Source of the DNA: Niallia taxi | GTDB taxonomy: Bacteria; Bacillota; Bacilli; Bacillales; Cytobacillaceae | Length of the DNA: 64,000 bases | Assembly (NCBI RefSeq): GCF_032818155.1 | Contig: NZ_CP102589.1 | Span: 1,846,001 to 1,910,000 of the forward strand | Direction: 5' to 3' | Shown here: piece by piece, positions 37,678 to 47,590 of the stretch | Position numbering within the stretch: the stretch's first letter is position 1 | How the letters are laid out: the number at the start of each line of letters is the position of its first letter | Position numbers and translations under genes: made by a program | Notes under the pieces: generated by a model | What the model saw: only the letters and a program-made list of their open reading frames with translations | The model's database searches: none | Told to the model about the DNA's origin: nothing

Positions 37678-38352
37678 ATGTTTATTATCTACTTCATCAT
37701 CATACTCATCATTCCTCTATGGGCACAAATGAGGGTAAGTGGGGCATACAAAAAATATTCAAAAGTAGCTGCTTCTTCTAATATGACTGGAAGGGAAGTT
37801 GCAAGAAGAATTTTGGATTCCAACGGATTATATGATGTATCTATTGAAGAAACGAGAGGCGTTCTGTCTGACCACTACGATCCACGGTCAAAAGTTGTCC
37901 GTTTGTCTACAAATAACTATCACGGGCATTCTGTTGCCGCTTGTGCGATTGCGGCACATGAAGTTGGCCATGCCATTCAAGACCAGCAAGAATATGCTTT
38001 CCTGCGTTTCCGGCATGCATTGGTTCCAGTTGCCAATATCGGCAGCAATTTTTCGTGGATACTTATATTAATCGGAATGCTGCTTGGTGCAAGCAATTTT
38101 GTTCTGTTAGGAATTATTTTTATGGCAGCAGCCGTCCTGTTCCAATTTATAACACTTCCAGTTGAGTTTAACGCATCAAACCGTGCAATGGATGAAGTGG
38201 TCGCATTAGGAATTATTCGCAATGATGAGGAAAAAGAAACGAAAAAAGTCCTAAATGCAGCAGCCCTTACCTATGTTGCGGCAGCAGCAGTAGCCATACT
38301 CGAATTGCTGCGACTAATTATGATTTATACAGGAATGCAAAGAAACGACTAG
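37678..38352 (+). CDS. YugP-family zinc metallopeptidase, membrane-bound
   Basis: A 224-residue protein of the neutral zinc metallopeptidase family (Zn_peptidase_2, YugP-like). The N-terminal helix is membrane-embedded; the zinc motif HEVGH is in AIAAHEVGHAIQ near residue 100. Two or three further membrane segments follow, and the conserved FNASNRAM element is present. The substrate is unknown. ATG 37678 follows TGGGGGAA; the upstream TTG 37615 would add a stretch unlike the family. I do not recall such a gene between ypjB and ypjC in B. subtilis. Confidence 0.88.
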   Translation: MFIIYFIIILIIPLWAQMRVSGAYKKYSKVAASSNMTGREVARRILDSNGLYDVSIEETRGVLSDHYDPRSKVVRLSTNNYHGHSVAACAIAAHEVGHAIQDQQEYAFLRFRHALVPVANIGSNFSWILILIGMLLGASNFVLLGIIFMAAAVLFQFITLPVEFNASNRAMDEVVALGIIRNDEEKETKKVLNAAALTYVAAAAVAILELLRLIMIYTGMQRND

Positions 38353-38383
38353 TCTATGGGATAATCTCCATAGACTTTTTTTT
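38351..38383 (+). terminator. Terminator after the YugP-like gene
   Basis: Perfect stem AGTCTATGG / CCATAGACT and a run of eight Ts. Confidence 0.93.
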
Positions 38384-38393
38384 GCAGAATTTA

Positions 38394-38423
38394 TTTCCAT
38401 AAGCGAAAGGTAGTTGTATAATT
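38394..38423 (+). promoter_or_regulatory. Candidate sigma-A promoter of the MFS gene
   Basis: TTTCCA, 18 bp, TATAAT, 58 bp before the TTG start. Confidence 0.5.
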
Positions 38424-38480
38424 ATAGCTGATTTTATATTTAATGTACTTATTACATAACGAAAAGAAAGAAGGGTTAAT

Positions 38481-39704
38481 TTGCAGGCTGAACGAGCATT
38501 ACCTACTAACCAACCGATAACAGTCTATCGTATTCTGTTTGCGATAAGCCTGGGTCATTTTATCAATGATTGCATGCAATCAGTAGTACCGGCATTGTTT
38601 CCGATTATAGGGCCTACGATGAACTTGAATTATACAGAAATCGGTTGGATTGCCTTTACACTCAACATAACCTCCTCTATCATGCAGCCAGTTTTTGGCG
38701 TGCTGGCAGACAAAAAGCCGCTTCCCTATTTTTTGCCGATCGCAATGTTTTCAAGTTTGCTTGGAATGCTTGGCTTAGCACTGGCACCTAATTTTATAAG
38801 CGTGCTAGTTTCTGTCCTGTTTATCGGATTTGGATCAGCTATTTTCCATCCAGAAGGATCAAGAGTAGCTTACATGGCAGCAGGAAGCAAACGAGGCTTA
38901 GCACAAAGCATATATCAGGTCGGAGGCAATGGCGGCCAATCACTTGCCCCATTATTTACAGCTTTTATCTTTATAGGAACAGGTCAATTTGGAACAATCT
39001 GGTTCACACTGCTTGCAGCAGCAGGTATGTTTGTGTTGTTTTTTGTGTCTAACTGGTATAAACAAGAGCTTCTTGTCAAAGTGCCGGCAGCAAAAAAGAC
39101 GCAAGCACATACAGAGAAACGCATGCTGAACAAGGAAATCATCATAGCAATTTGCTTATTAATCTTTTTAGTGTTTGCAAGGAGCTGGTATGGTGCTGGG
39201 ATTAATAACTTTTTCCATTTTTATATGATTGAGAAATTTGATAGCAGCATTAAGCATGCACAAATATATGTTTTCTTATTTATGCTCGCAGGTGTTGTAG
39301 GCACATTCTTTGGTGGACCGCTGGCAGACAGATTTGGCAAACGCACGATTCTGCTTTTTTCTTTAATTGGCGCAGCTCCGTTTGCATTAATGCTGCCACA
39401 TGTTCCTCAATGGCTAATCGCGCCACTACTTGTGCTTATCGGCTTTATTCTCCAATCGAGCTTTAGTGTAACCGTCGTCTATGCTCAAGAGCTGCTTCCA
39501 GGTATGATTGGACTTGTATCAGGACTAATTGTCGGCCTAGCGTTTGGGATGGGAGCATTAGGAGCTGTTATTTTCGGAGTAATTGGCGATTTATACAGTC
39601 TGCAGACAATCATGGTATTTTGCAGTGTGCTTCCTATTTTAGGAATACTAACTGTTTTGCTTCCGAGCGATGCAAAGGTTAGAGAAATTCATCAACGAAC
39701 ATAA
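38481..39704 (+). CDS. MFS transporter, fosmidomycin-resistance (Fsr/YfnC) type
   Basis: A 407-residue, 12-segment major facilitator protein. The opening segment (LFAISLGHFINDCMQSVVPA) with the HFxND motif, and FGSAIFHPEGSRVAYMAAG, are the signature of the fosmidomycin resistance subfamily. GVLADK and GPLADRFGKR are the MFS loop motifs. It probably exports a phosphonate-like or other small drug; the true substrate is unknown. It has its own promoter and terminator, a monocistronic unit inserted between ypjB and ypjC. The start is TTG 38481 behind AAGAAGGG. Confidence 0.88.
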   Translation: MQAERALPTNQPITVYRILFAISLGHFINDCMQSVVPALFPIIGPTMNLNYTEIGWIAFTLNITSSIMQPVFGVLADKKPLPYFLPIAMFSSLLGMLGLALAPNFISVLVSVLFIGFGSAIFHPEGSRVAYMAAGSKRGLAQSIYQVGGNGGQSLAPLFTAFIFIGTGQFGTIWFTLLAAAGMFVLFFVSNWYKQELLVKVPAAKKTQAHTEKRMLNKEIIIAICLLIFLVFARSWYGAGINNFFHFYMIEKFDSSIKHAQIYVFLFMLAGVVGTFFGGPLADRFGKRTILLFSLIGAAPFALMLPHVPQWLIAPLLVLIGFILQSSFSVTVVYAQELLPGMIGLVSGLIVGLAFGMGALGAVIFGVIGDLYSLQTIMVFCSVLPILGILTVLLPSDAKVREIHQRT

Positions 39705-39737
39705 AAAAGAAGGGGGATGGTAATCCTCCTTCTTTTA
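39703..39737. terminator. Bidirectional terminator between MFS gene and ypjC
   Basis: 14-bp stem AAAAGAAGGGGGAT / ATCCTCCTTCTTTT with a GGTA loop (one wobble). Confidence 0.9.
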
Positions 39738-40613
39738 ATGCTCAATCGGCCGTTTGTATTCATCTAAAGTAAAGCCTTCACCCAATACATCGTGAACAAC
39801 GGTGACAGACACAAATGCATGTGGGTCAACACTTGTGATAATGGATTTCAGTCGGACAATCTCGGTTTTTGCAACAACACAGTAAAGGACTTCTTTATCT
39901 TGCTTCGTAAATGAACCGTGTCCTTTTAGCACAGTCACACCGCGATCCATTTCCTTCATGATTTTATCAGCAATATCTGGATTTTTATCAGAAATAATGA
40001 TGGCTCCTCTTGCTGCATAAGCACCTTCTTGCATGAAGTCAATCAGCCTTGTGCCAACAAAAACAGCAACAAGTGTATACATTGCCTCTCTATAACTCAA
40101 GTATGTCAGCAAGGACAGCGTGATAACACATGCGTCAAACAGAAACATCGTTTTTCCAATACTCCAATGGAAGTATTTATTGACAAGTCTTGCAATAATA
40201 TCGACTCCGCCAGTTGTACCGCCAAAACGAAAGATTATGCCAAGACCAATCCCAATAAAGGTTCCAGCAAACAAGGATGCGAGTGTTAAATCCTCCCGCA
40301 GTGGAATTTGCAGTTCAATTTGGGGCAGCTGGAAAAACCATAAAAACACAGATACGCTGATGGTGCCTATAATCGTGTAGATGAGAACATTTCTGCCAAG
40401 CAGTTTCCAGCCGATAAAAAACAGCGGGACATTTAAAATTAAATTTGTGATGGAAGGGTCCCAGTTGAATCTTGCGTACAAAAGGAGCGTGATTCCTGTG
40501 AAGCCACCCTCTGCCAAGTTATTTTGCATATTAAAATGTACAATTCCAAAAGAAAAGATAGCCGAACCGAGCATAATGAAGAAAATATTTTTGAGCTTTA
40601 ACGTCTTAAACAT
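39735..40613 (-). CDS. ypjC: YitT-family membrane protein YpjC
   Basis: A 292-residue protein with five to six transmembrane segments (first at FIMLGSAIFSFGIVHFNMQN) and the GG-rich FRFGGTTGGVDIIARLV element of the YitT family. A cytoplasmic C-terminal DUF2179 domain follows (about 205-285, RGVTVLKGHGSFTKQ). The family function is unclear. It is on the reverse strand, convergent to the MFS gene and divergent from the ypjD operon. The symbol is by position and may be one of several YitT paralogues. Confidence 0.8.
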   Translation of the reverse strand: MFKTLKLKNIFFIMLGSAIFSFGIVHFNMQNNLAEGGFTGITLLLYARFNWDPSITNLILNVPLFFIGWKLLGRNVLIYTIIGTISVSVFLWFFQLPQIELQIPLREDLTLASLFAGTFIGIGLGIIFRFGGTTGGVDIIARLVNKYFHWSIGKTMFLFDACVITLSLLTYLSYREAMYTLVAVFVGTRLIDFMQEGAYAARGAIIISDKNPDIADKIMKEMDRGVTVLKGHGSFTKQDKEVLYCVVAKTEIVRLKSIITSVDPHAFVSVTVVHDVLGEGFTLDEYKRPIEH

Positions 40614-40809
40614 CTTTTCGCCTGCTTTCTATGTATAGCTGTCATTAATATAGCCTTAGTATGGACCATTTATGTTGGAGCCTATCCATTATATCGAATA
40701 GGTGTTATATGAGCAATCTCCTATTGCTAAAAAGCCAGATTGCTGATAGCTTCATATAAAAGGTATTTTTCCCGTAAATAATAATCAAAAACATTTGTAA
40801 AAAAAGAAA

Positions 40810-40823
40810 ATGTTAGCTAACAT
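40810..40823. promoter_or_regulatory. Perfect 14-bp palindrome upstream of the ypjD operon
   Basis: ATGTTAGCTAACAT, a perfect inverted repeat in the ypjC-ypjD intergenic region, 44 bp before ypjD. The size and symmetry fit an operator for a dimeric regulator; the regulator is not identified. The rest of 40614-40866 shows nothing I can name. Confidence 0.45.
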
Positions 40824-40866
40824 GAAGGGGAATAGGAAGAATAATGCAGCTTTGAGGTGAAAAGGT

Positions 40867-41196
40867 TTGAAAACAATGCAAGAGCTTCAAAAAGAAGTGG
40901 ATGACTATATCGGACAATTTAAAGAAGGCTATTTCAGCCCATTGGCCATGATGGCAAGGCTCACAGAAGAGCTTGGAGAGCTGGCCCGTGAAATAAATCA
41001 TTATTATGGAGAAAAGCCAAAAAAAGCTTCTGAAAATGAAAAAGAAATTGCTGACGAGCTTGGTGACATGTTGTTTGTGCTAATTTGCTTGGCAAATAGC
41101 TTAAACATTGATCTCGAAGAATCTCATAATAAAGTGATGCATAAATTTAACACGAGAGATAAAGACCGCTGGACTAAAAAAGACCAGGGTTCTTAA
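40867..41196 (+). CDS. ypjD: MazG-like nucleotide pyrophosphohydrolase YpjD
   Basis: A 109-residue all-alpha NTP pyrophosphatase. The metal-binding motifs EELGELAREI and EIADELGDMLFVL (ExxE and ExxD) are present. It probably removes non-canonical nucleotides. The start is TTG 40867, six bases after GAGGTGA; the ATG at 40876 is too far. It is the first gene of the ypjD-dapB-mgsA-bshB1-bshA-cca-birA cluster, as in B. subtilis. Confidence 0.92.
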   Translation: MKTMQELQKEVDDYIGQFKEGYFSPLAMMARLTEELGELAREINHYYGEKPKKASENEKEIADELGDMLFVLICLANSLNIDLEESHNKVMHKFNTRDKDRWTKKDQGS

Positions 41197-41259
41197 GTAC
41201 GATTATTTTTAATAAATACAAAATACATAGAAGAAAAGCAATAAAGGAGCGTACGAATA

Positions 41260-42066
41260 GTGGAAAAAGTTAAAATTGTCATTGCAGGACCTAGAGGAAG
41301 AATGGGCAAGGAAGCGGTTTACCTGACAGGACGTACCGATCATTTCGAGTTAGTTGGTGTTTTGGATTATAAGCATGAGGGGAAAAGATTAAATGAATTA
41401 GATGATTTCACATCACCTGCTTATGATGTACCAATTTATACAGACATCGAAAAATGTTTGCAGGAAGTTAAACCAGATGTATTGATTGATTTAACTACTC
41501 CAGAGTTTGGAATGTTTCATGCTAAAACGGCTCTTCAATATGGAGTTAGACCGGTTGTTGGGACAACAGGCTTTACGAATGAAAATCTAGCAGAGCTTGA
41601 GGCATTATGTGAAGAGATGAATCGAGGCTGCATAATTGCCCCGAATTTTGCATTAGGCGCTGTTCTGATGATGAAATTTTCTAAGCTTGCCGCTAAATAT
41701 TTTGATGATGTGGAAATTATCGAGTTGCATCATGACCGCAAGCTGGATGCACCAAGTGGCACTGCTGTTAAAACGGCCGAATTAATTGCAGAAGTAAGAA
41801 AACCGAAAAAACAAGGACATCCAGAGGAAAAGGAAACAATACAAGGTGCTAGAGGAGCAGACTTTGACGGAATGCGCATTCACTCTGTCAGACTTCCAGG
41901 GTTAATTGCCCATCAGCAGGTGATGTTCGGTGCTGACGGTGAAACACTTACATTAAAGCATGATTCCTACAACCGTACCTCCTTTATGTCTGGTGTTAGG
42001 TTTGCTGTCGATGAAGTGCTTAAGGCAAATGTGCTTATATATGGTCTTGAAAATATAATGGAGTAG
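41260..42066 (+). CDS. dapB: 4-hydroxy-tetrahydrodipicolinate reductase
   Basis: A 268-residue NAD(P)H enzyme in lysine and dipicolinate synthesis. Cofactor motif [12 protein letters not shown]; active-site [15 protein letters not shown] contains the catalytic histidines and lysine. Its product route also feeds dipicolinic acid for spores. The start is GTG 41260 behind AAAGGAGCG. Confidence 0.96.
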   Translation: MEKVKIVIAGPRGRMGKEAVYLTGRTDHFELVGVLDYKHEGKRLNELDDFTSPAYDVPIYTDIEKCLQEVKPDVLIDLTTPEFGMFHAKTALQYGVRPVVGTTGFTNENLAELEALCEEMNRGCIIAPNFALGAVLMMKFSKLAAKYFDDVEIIELHHDRKLDAPSGTAVKTAELIAEVRKPKKQGHPEEKETIQGARGADFDGMRIHSVRLPGLIAHQQVMFGADGETLTLKHDSYNRTSFMSGVRFAVDEVLKANVLIYGLENIME

Positions 42067-42077
42067 AGGTGTAATTA

Positions 42078-42500
42078 ATGAATATTGCATTAATAGCTCA
42101 TGATAAGAAGAAAGATGATATGATTCGTTTTGTTGTTGCTTATAAAAAGATTTTTGAAAAGCATTCCTTGTTTGCGACAGGTACTACTGGAACAAAGATA
42201 CAAGAGGCAACTGGATTGGATGTACATCGCTTTTGTTCAGGGCCATTAGGAGGAGACCAAGAAATAGGTGCATATATTGCCAACAATAATATGGATATGG
42301 TCTTTTTCTTTCGCGATCCGTTAACTGCACAGCCCCATGAGCCAGACGTAACGGCACTTCTCCGCTTATGTGATGTTTACTCTGTTCCATTGGCTACAAA
42401 TATGGGAACAGGAGAAGTGCTGATAAGAGGTCTGGAACAAGGGGATATAGATTGGAGAAACATTGTACATGGAAATACAGACAGAGTTACAGACATTTAA
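42078..42500 (+). CDS. mgsA: Methylglyoxal synthase
   Basis: A 140-residue enzyme converting dihydroxyacetone phosphate to methylglyoxal. The phosphate-binding [10 protein letters not shown], the catalytic [10 protein letters not shown], and [15 protein letters not shown] are signature regions. It begins 11 bp after dapB and its 3' end overlaps bshB1. Bacillithiol made by the next two genes detoxifies methylglyoxal, a sensible grouping. Confidence 0.96.
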   Translation: MNIALIAHDKKKDDMIRFVVAYKKIFEKHSLFATGTTGTKIQEATGLDVHRFCSGPLGGDQEIGAYIANNNMDMVFFFRDPLTAQPHEPDVTALLRLCDVYSVPLATNMGTGEVLIRGLEQGDIDWRNIVHGNTDRVTDI

Positions 42501-43209
42501 TATACAAGATGTAGATATATTGGCAATTGGCGCCCATGCTGACGATGTTGAGATCGGCATGGGTGCAACCCTTGCTAAATATGCAGCTGCAGGCAAAAAC
42601 ATTGTTATATGTGATTTAACACATAGTGAACTTTCCTCCAATGGGACAGTTGAAATCAGACAGAAAGAGGCGCTCGCTGCCGCAAAGCTGCTTGGCATTA
42701 AGGCACGTTTTACTCTCGACATCAAAGACAGAGGTCTTTGGAATGTAGACGATAATATTGCAAGCATAGTCGAGGTTATAAGAACAGTTAAGCCGAAAAT
42801 CGTTTTCGCTCCATATTGGGAGGATCGCCATCCTGATCACGGTAACAGTTCCAAACTAATTGAAGAGGCAGTATTTTCGGCAGGTGTTCGCAACTTTATT
42901 GTAAAAGACACGGAGTCCCATCGTGCAAGCAGTCTTTATTTTTATATGATAAATGGGTTCCATAAGCCTGATTTTGTAATTGATGTTAGCGAATATATGG
43001 AAGCAAAAAAACAAAGCTTAAACTGTTATGCAAGTCAATTTATAAAAACAGAAGGCAGTGTGGATACACCGCTCGTCAACGGCTATATCGAAACCGTTGA
43101 AGCGAGGGAACGACTTTTTGGGAAAGAAGTCGGAACGTTCTATGCGGAAGGCTTTAAAACAAAGAAGCCTATAGTTATACATAATGATTTATTGGGTGGT
43201 AGTTTATGA
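42469..43209 (+). CDS. bshB1: GlcNAc-malate deacetylase of bacillithiol synthesis BshB1
   Basis: A 246-residue LmbE/PIG-L zinc deacetylase. [14 protein letters not shown] gives the HxDD metal motif, followed by [13 protein letters not shown] and [11 protein letters not shown]. It removes the acetyl group from GlcNAc-malate, second step of bacillithiol synthesis. I chose ATG 42469; TTG 42463 is also possible with the GGAG at 42454. Either way it overlaps mgsA by about 30 bases. It overlaps bshA by 4 bases. Confidence 0.94.
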   Translation: MEIQTELQTFNIQDVDILAIGAHADDVEIGMGATLAKYAAAGKNIVICDLTHSELSSNGTVEIRQKEALAAAKLLGIKARFTLDIKDRGLWNVDDNIASIVEVIRTVKPKIVFAPYWEDRHPDHGNSSKLIEEAVFSAGVRNFIVKDTESHRASSLYFYMINGFHKPDFVIDVSEYMEAKKQSLNCYASQFIKTEGSVDTPLVNGYIETVEARERLFGKEVGTFYAEGFKTKKPIVIHNDLLGGSL

Positions 43210-44348
43210 AAAAGCTGAAGATAGGAATAACTTGTTACCCGACTGTTGGGGGATCTGGCGTCGTCGCGACAGAATTAGGGAAGCTGCTTGCTGAAAAAGG
43301 ACATGAAATACATTTTATTTCATCAAGTATGCCTTTCCGTCTGAACAAAATGTACCATAATATATTTTTTCATCAAGTAGAAGTCAGTCAATATTCTGTT
43401 TTTCAATACCCGCCATATGATATTGCCTTAAGCAGTAAAATGGCTGAAGTGATAAACAGAGAGGAGCTCGATCTCCTGCATGTTCACTATGCGATTCCGC
43501 ATGCTGTTTGTGCCATTTTAGCAAAGCAAATGAGCGGAAGAGACGTTAAGATTGTGACAACACTGCATGGAACAGATATCACTGTTTTAGGCTATGATTC
43601 ATCACTTGCAGACAGCATTCGTTTTGGTATTGAAAAGTCGGATGTTGTGACAGCAGTATCGGAATCTCTTGTGAACCAATCATATGATGTAATTGGTCCG
43701 AAAAAAGACATTAAAACTGTCTATAACTTCATTGATGAACGTGTATATCGCAAGGTTGATTCCTCTCATTTGAAAAAGGAATTTGCCATCCATCCAGATG
43801 ATAAAGTCGTCATTCATGTCTCTAATTTCCGCCCGGTAAAGCGTGTTACAGATGTTGTGAAGGCATTTAAAGGAATAGCTGAAAAGATGTCTGCAACACT
43901 TCTGTTAGTTGGGGATGGTCCTGAAATGTCGAATGTATGCAAGCTTGTCGACGAGCTCGGCTTAAAAGGGCAGGTCCGCTTTTTAGGAAAGCAGGAAAAC
44001 CTAGAGGAGCTATACAGCATAAGTGATTTGATGCTGCTTCTATCAGAAAAGGAAAGCTTTGGTCTTGTTGCACTTGAAGCAATGGCTTGTGGCGTACCTT
44101 GTGTCGGCACAAATGTTGGCGGTATTCCTGAGGTAATTGTTGATGGTGAAACAGGTGTGATTTGCGAGCTTGGCAATATCGATGAAATAGCGAAAAAGTC
44201 GGCAGCTCTTCTCCTTGATGAGCAAAAGCATAGACAGTTTGCTGCTAACTCAGTGGTAAGAGTGAGAGATCATTTCCGCGGTGAAACGATTGTCAGTCAG
44301 TATGAGAAGATATATGAGGAATTAATTCTCTCTGGAGAATACATATGA
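43206..44348 (+). CDS. bshA: Bacillithiol glycosyltransferase BshA
   Basis: A 380-residue GT4 glycosyltransferase joining UDP-GlcNAc to L-malate, first committed bacillithiol step. [19 protein letters not shown] is the family start; the EX7E nucleotide-sugar motif lies in [11 protein letters not shown]. It overlaps bshB1 and cca by 4 bases each (ATGA), so the genes are translationally coupled. Confidence 0.96.
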   Translation: MKKLKIGITCYPTVGGSGVVATELGKLLAEKGHEIHFISSSMPFRLNKMYHNIFFHQVEVSQYSVFQYPPYDIALSSKMAEVINREELDLLHVHYAIPHAVCAILAKQMSGRDVKIVTTLHGTDITVLGYDSSLADSIRFGIEKSDVVTAVSESLVNQSYDVIGPKKDIKTVYNFIDERVYRKVDSSHLKKEFAIHPDDKVVIHVSNFRPVKRVTDVVKAFKGIAEKMSATLLLVGDGPEMSNVCKLVDELGLKGQVRFLGKQENLEELYSISDLMLLLSEKESFGLVALEAMACGVPCVGTNVGGIPEVIVDGETGVICELGNIDEIAKKSAALLLDEQKHRQFAANSVVRVRDHFRGETIVSQYEKIYEELILSGEYI

Positions 44349-45541
44349 AACAGCCATTTCTTTCTGCCATCCCGATAATTGAGGCAATAGAAAACGCAGG
44401 TTTTATTGCCTATTTTGTCGGCGGAGCGGTAAGAGACTATTTGCTGGAAAAACCTATTCATGATATTGATATAGCGACATCTGCAACCCCAGCTGAAGTG
44501 AAGAATATCTTTCACACAACCGTTGATATCGGAATAGAGCATGGCACCGTTATGGTCATATATGAGAATGAGACATATGAAGTAACTACCTTTCGAACGG
44601 AAAGCGAATATGAAGATTTCAGGCGACCAAAGGATGTAGCGTTTGTCCGCAATCTTCGTGAAGATTTGCAAAGAAGAGACTTTACGATGAACAGCTTAGC
44701 CATGGATAAAAACGGTACAATCATTGATTATTTTGACGGAAAAACAGCTCTTGCTAACAAAAGGATTGAAACGGTAGGATCAGCTGATGAGCGGTTTACA
44801 GAAGATGCACTTCGTATGATGCGTGCGATTCGATTTGTCAGCACACTCGGGTTTAAGCTAGAAGACCAAACGAGAATTGCCATTGAGGACAATAGATATC
44901 TCCTTGAAAAGATTGCAGTGGAAAGAATAACAGCAGAATTCGAGAAATTATTGCTTGGAAAAGCAAGGGATGAAGCAATTTTGCTGATGGTTCAATCAAA
45001 AATTTACGAACACCTGCCAATGCTGAAATCCCATAGAGAAGGGTTGATGCATATGGCATCCTTTTCTTTGGAGAGCTTAAATATTGAAGAAATGTGGTCT
45101 GCCCTTTTGATTGCTTGTAATGTCTCAGCAAAAGAAGCAGATGCTTTTCTGCGTAAATGGAAGCTTCCTGTAAAGAGGATTAAAACAGTCCAACATATTA
45201 TCAAGAGTGTGTTTGAACGAAAGAATCAAGGGTGCTGGACAAGCTTGCATTTATTTCAATCTGGCTTGGATATTGCAATAAGCGCAGAAAAGGTATTCAG
45301 CGTAATAACGGCAAAACAGCAGGATATTGTCAGTGTAAAGGATGCCTTTGCTGCACTTCCGATTAAAGGAAGGGACGAGCTGCAAGTAACAGGACGCGAC
45401 CTATTAGAGTGGAGCATCAAGCCTGCTGGTCCATGGATGAAGGAAACGATTGCTACTATTGAAAATGCTGTTGTGGAAAAGAAGCTTACAAATGAAAAAC
45501 AGGCTATAAAGGAGTGGCTTAAGCAGTGGGAAATGATTTAA
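44345..45541 (+). CDS. cca: CCA-adding tRNA nucleotidyltransferase
   Basis: A 398-residue class II nucleotidyltransferase. [20 protein letters not shown] includes the GG and DxD catalytic motifs; RRDFTMN and [18 protein letters not shown] are motifs B to D. It adds or repairs the 3' CCA of tRNA. It overlaps bshA by 4 bases and birA by 16. Confidence 0.96.
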   Translation: MKQPFLSAIPIIEAIENAGFIAYFVGGAVRDYLLEKPIHDIDIATSATPAEVKNIFHTTVDIGIEHGTVMVIYENETYEVTTFRTESEYEDFRRPKDVAFVRNLREDLQRRDFTMNSLAMDKNGTIIDYFDGKTALANKRIETVGSADERFTEDALRMMRAIRFVSTLGFKLEDQTRIAIEDNRYLLEKIAVERITAEFEKLLLGKARDEAILLMVQSKIYEHLPMLKSHREGLMHMASFSLESLNIEEMWSALLIACNVSAKEADAFLRKWKLPVKRIKTVQHIIKSVFERKNQGCWTSLHLFQSGLDIAISAEKVFSVITAKQQDIVSVKDAFAALPIKGRDELQVTGRDLLEWSIKPAGPWMKETIATIENAVVEKKLTNEKQAIKEWLKQWEMI

Positions 45542-46509
45542 GAACAAAGCTGTTGCAGGCCTTCGCCGACAGGCCGAATGAATATATATCTGGCCAAGAG
45601 CTGGCCGAGGTTCTAAGGTGTTCAAGAACAGCTATATGGAAACATATCGAGGAATTGCGCAAGGATGGTTTTGTGCTCGAAGCAGTAAGGAAAAAGGGCT
45701 ATCGAATTGTTGAGGTACCTCATAAAATAATACCAGATGAAATTAGATTTGGTTTAGAAACAAAACAATTAGGAAGAAGTATCCATTACGAGGAAACAGT
45801 TGATTCCACCCAACGAATTGCCCAAAGACTCGCTTATGATGGAGCTACAGAGGGAACGATTGTCATTGCAGAGGAACAGCTTGGCGGAAGAGGGAGATTA
45901 GAACGATCTTGGCATTCCCCAAAATACAAAGGGATATGGATGAGCATTATTTTGCGCCCTCGCATTCCGATTATGCAAACGCCCCAGTTGACATTATTGA
46001 TGGCTGTCGCTGCAGTTAAGGGAATAGAGCAGGCAACTGGTTGTGAGCCTGGTATAAAATGGCCGAATGATTTGCTCCTGAATGGAAAAAAAATCAGTGG
46101 GATTTTAACAGAGCTTCAAGCTGACAGTGACCGCATACATTCCTTGATTATTGGAATTGGCATTAATGTTAATCTTGAATTAGAGGATTATCCAGAAGAA
46201 CTCCGCAATACAGCTTCCTCTCTGTTTATTGAAACAGGGAAGGAATGGGACAGGGCAACAATTGTTCAAACCATTTTACTTGAGCTTGAGAAGCTGTACA
46301 GCCTGTACTTAGAAAACGGATTTTATCCGATAAAGCTTCTTTGGGAAAGCTATGCAGTCAGTATCGGCAAACGAGTGAAGGCGACGACCTTGAATGGCAG
46401 CTTTACAGGGATTGCTAAAGGGATAACAGATGAAGGAGTCCTGCTTCTAGAAGATGATAATGGCAAAGTCCATCACATTTATTCTGCCGACATACTGATT
46501 GAATCTTAA
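45526..46509 (+). CDS. birA: Biotin protein ligase and biotin-operon repressor BirA
   Basis: A 327-residue bifunctional protein. The N-terminal winged helix (LRCSRTAIWKHIEELRKDG) binds DNA. The ligase core has GRGRLERSWHSPKYKGIWMS and KWPNDLLLNGKKISGIL, and a C-terminal SH3-like domain follows. It biotinylates carboxylases and should repress biotin genes. The start is GTG 45526, eight bases after AAGGAGTGG within the end of cca. Confidence 0.95.
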   Translation: MGNDLRTKLLQAFADRPNEYISGQELAEVLRCSRTAIWKHIEELRKDGFVLEAVRKKGYRIVEVPHKIIPDEIRFGLETKQLGRSIHYEETVDSTQRIAQRLAYDGATEGTIVIAEEQLGGRGRLERSWHSPKYKGIWMSIILRPRIPIMQTPQLTLLMAVAAVKGIEQATGCEPGIKWPNDLLLNGKKISGILTELQADSDRIHSLIIGIGINVNLELEDYPEELRNTASSLFIETGKEWDRATIVQTILLELEKLYSLYLENGFYPIKLLWESYAVSIGKRVKATTLNGSFTGIAKGITDEGVLLLEDDNGKVHHIYSADILIES

Positions 46510-46538
46510 TGTTTTTAGTAGTAAGACATTTAGTTGTC

Positions 46539-46547
46539 TGCTATAAT
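46539..46547 (+). promoter_or_regulatory. Candidate extended -10 promoter of panBCD
   Basis: TGCTATAAT, a perfect extended -10, 30 bp after birA and about 210 bp before panB. No normal -35 is seen. Confidence 0.45.
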
Positions 46548-46652
46548 GCTATTGCTGGGCGGTATCATAAGAACCGCACCAAAAATGCACGCAATAAAGT
46601 AAGATATGATAACGATGTATCTGCCTAGATCCAAACAAATAAGGACAAGGAC

Positions 46653-46719
46653 AGAGGGATAAAAAATAAACAAGTAACAGTATCCTTCTATTTTTTTAGA
46701 GGGATTTTTTTGTTTTTTT
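46653..46719 (+). promoter_or_regulatory. Candidate transcription attenuator in the panB leader
   Basis: A terminator hairpin (46682-46690 ATCCTTCTA with 46697-46705 TAGAGGGAT, then a long U-run) lies 38 bp before panB. The element AGAGGGAT at 46653-46660 repeats the 3' arm, so it could pair with the 5' arm ATCCTTCT instead and prevent the terminator. A GCGGT/ACCGC stem lies upstream at 46560-46578. It matches no riboswitch class I know. Confidence 0.5.
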
Positions 46720-46756
46720 TACGATTCCCCTCTTCCGATTAAAGGAGGAAAAAGAA

Positions 46757-47590
46757 TTGAAAACAACAAGTGATTTCATCAAGATGAAAAATGCAGAGAA
46801 AATTAGTATGGTGACCGCTTATGATTATCCGTCTGCCAAACAGGCAGAACTTGCAGGGGTTGATATGCTGCTTGTCGGTGACTCTCTTGGAATGGTAGTG
46901 CTTGGCTATGAGTCTACTATTAAGGTGACGATGGAGGATATGATTCATCATGGAAAAGCGGTCAGACGCGGAGCGAAAAATAGCTTTATCGTCATTGACA
47001 TGCCCTTCATGAGCTATCATCTTTCAGACAGAGACACTTTACTAAATGCAGCAAGGCTTATTCAGGAAACAGGAGCAAATGCTGTTAAGCTGGAAGGCGC
47101 AAATGATGTTTTTGATAAAATTCGATTGCTGACAAATGCAGGAATTCCAGTGATGGCACATCTTGGCTTAACGCCCCAGTCTGTCGGTGTATTAGGGGGC
47201 TATAAAGTACAAGGGAAAAGCAGGGAAGACGCTTTAGAGTTGCTCGAAAATGTGAAGAAATGTGAAGAAGCAGGAGCATTTTCGGTCGTTTTAGAATGTA
47301 TTCCAATGCAGCTTGCAAGGGAAGCAGCAAAAGCGATTAATATTCCTACTATTGGCATAGGAGCCGGTGCAGACACAGACGGTCAGGTTCTCGTCTATCA
47401 TGACATGCTCACATATGGTGTTGACAGGGTTGCCAAATTTGTTAAGCAATACACAAATATAGATGAGCCGATTGCACAGGCGCTTATAAATTATGTGCAA
47501 GAAGTAAAAACGGGCAAATTTCCGGAAGTAAAGCACAGCTACACGATGAATGAAGGCGTATTGGATGGTTTATATGGAGGAAAACGATGA
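46757..47590 (+). CDS. panB: Ketopantoate hydroxymethyltransferase
   Basis: A 277-residue TIM-barrel enzyme making ketopantoate. [29 protein letters not shown] and VKLEGAND are characteristic. The start is TTG 46757 behind AAAGGAGG. Its stop overlaps panC by 4 bases. Transcription must pass the upstream hairpin at 46682 unless it starts after it. Confidence 0.96.
   Translation: MKTTSDFIKMKNAEKISMVTAYDYPSAKQAELAGVDMLLVGDSLGMVVLGYESTIKVTMEDMIHHGKAVRRGAKNSFIVIDMPFMSYHLSDRDTLLNAARLIQETGANAVKLEGANDVFDKIRLLTNAGIPVMAHLGLTPQSVGVLGGYKVQGKSREDALELLENVKKCEEAGAFSVVLECIPMQLAREAAKAINIPTIGIGAGADTDGQVLVYHDMLTYGVDRVAKFVKQYTNIDEPIAQALINYVQEVKTGKFPEVKHSYTMNEGVLDGLYGGKR

Noticed and set aside
46558..46580. T-box-like GGCGGT...ACCGC element upstream of panB
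   Set aside because: It only superficially resembles the GGGTGGNACC core; the order and specifier structure of a T-box are not present, and pan genes are not tRNA-controlled.
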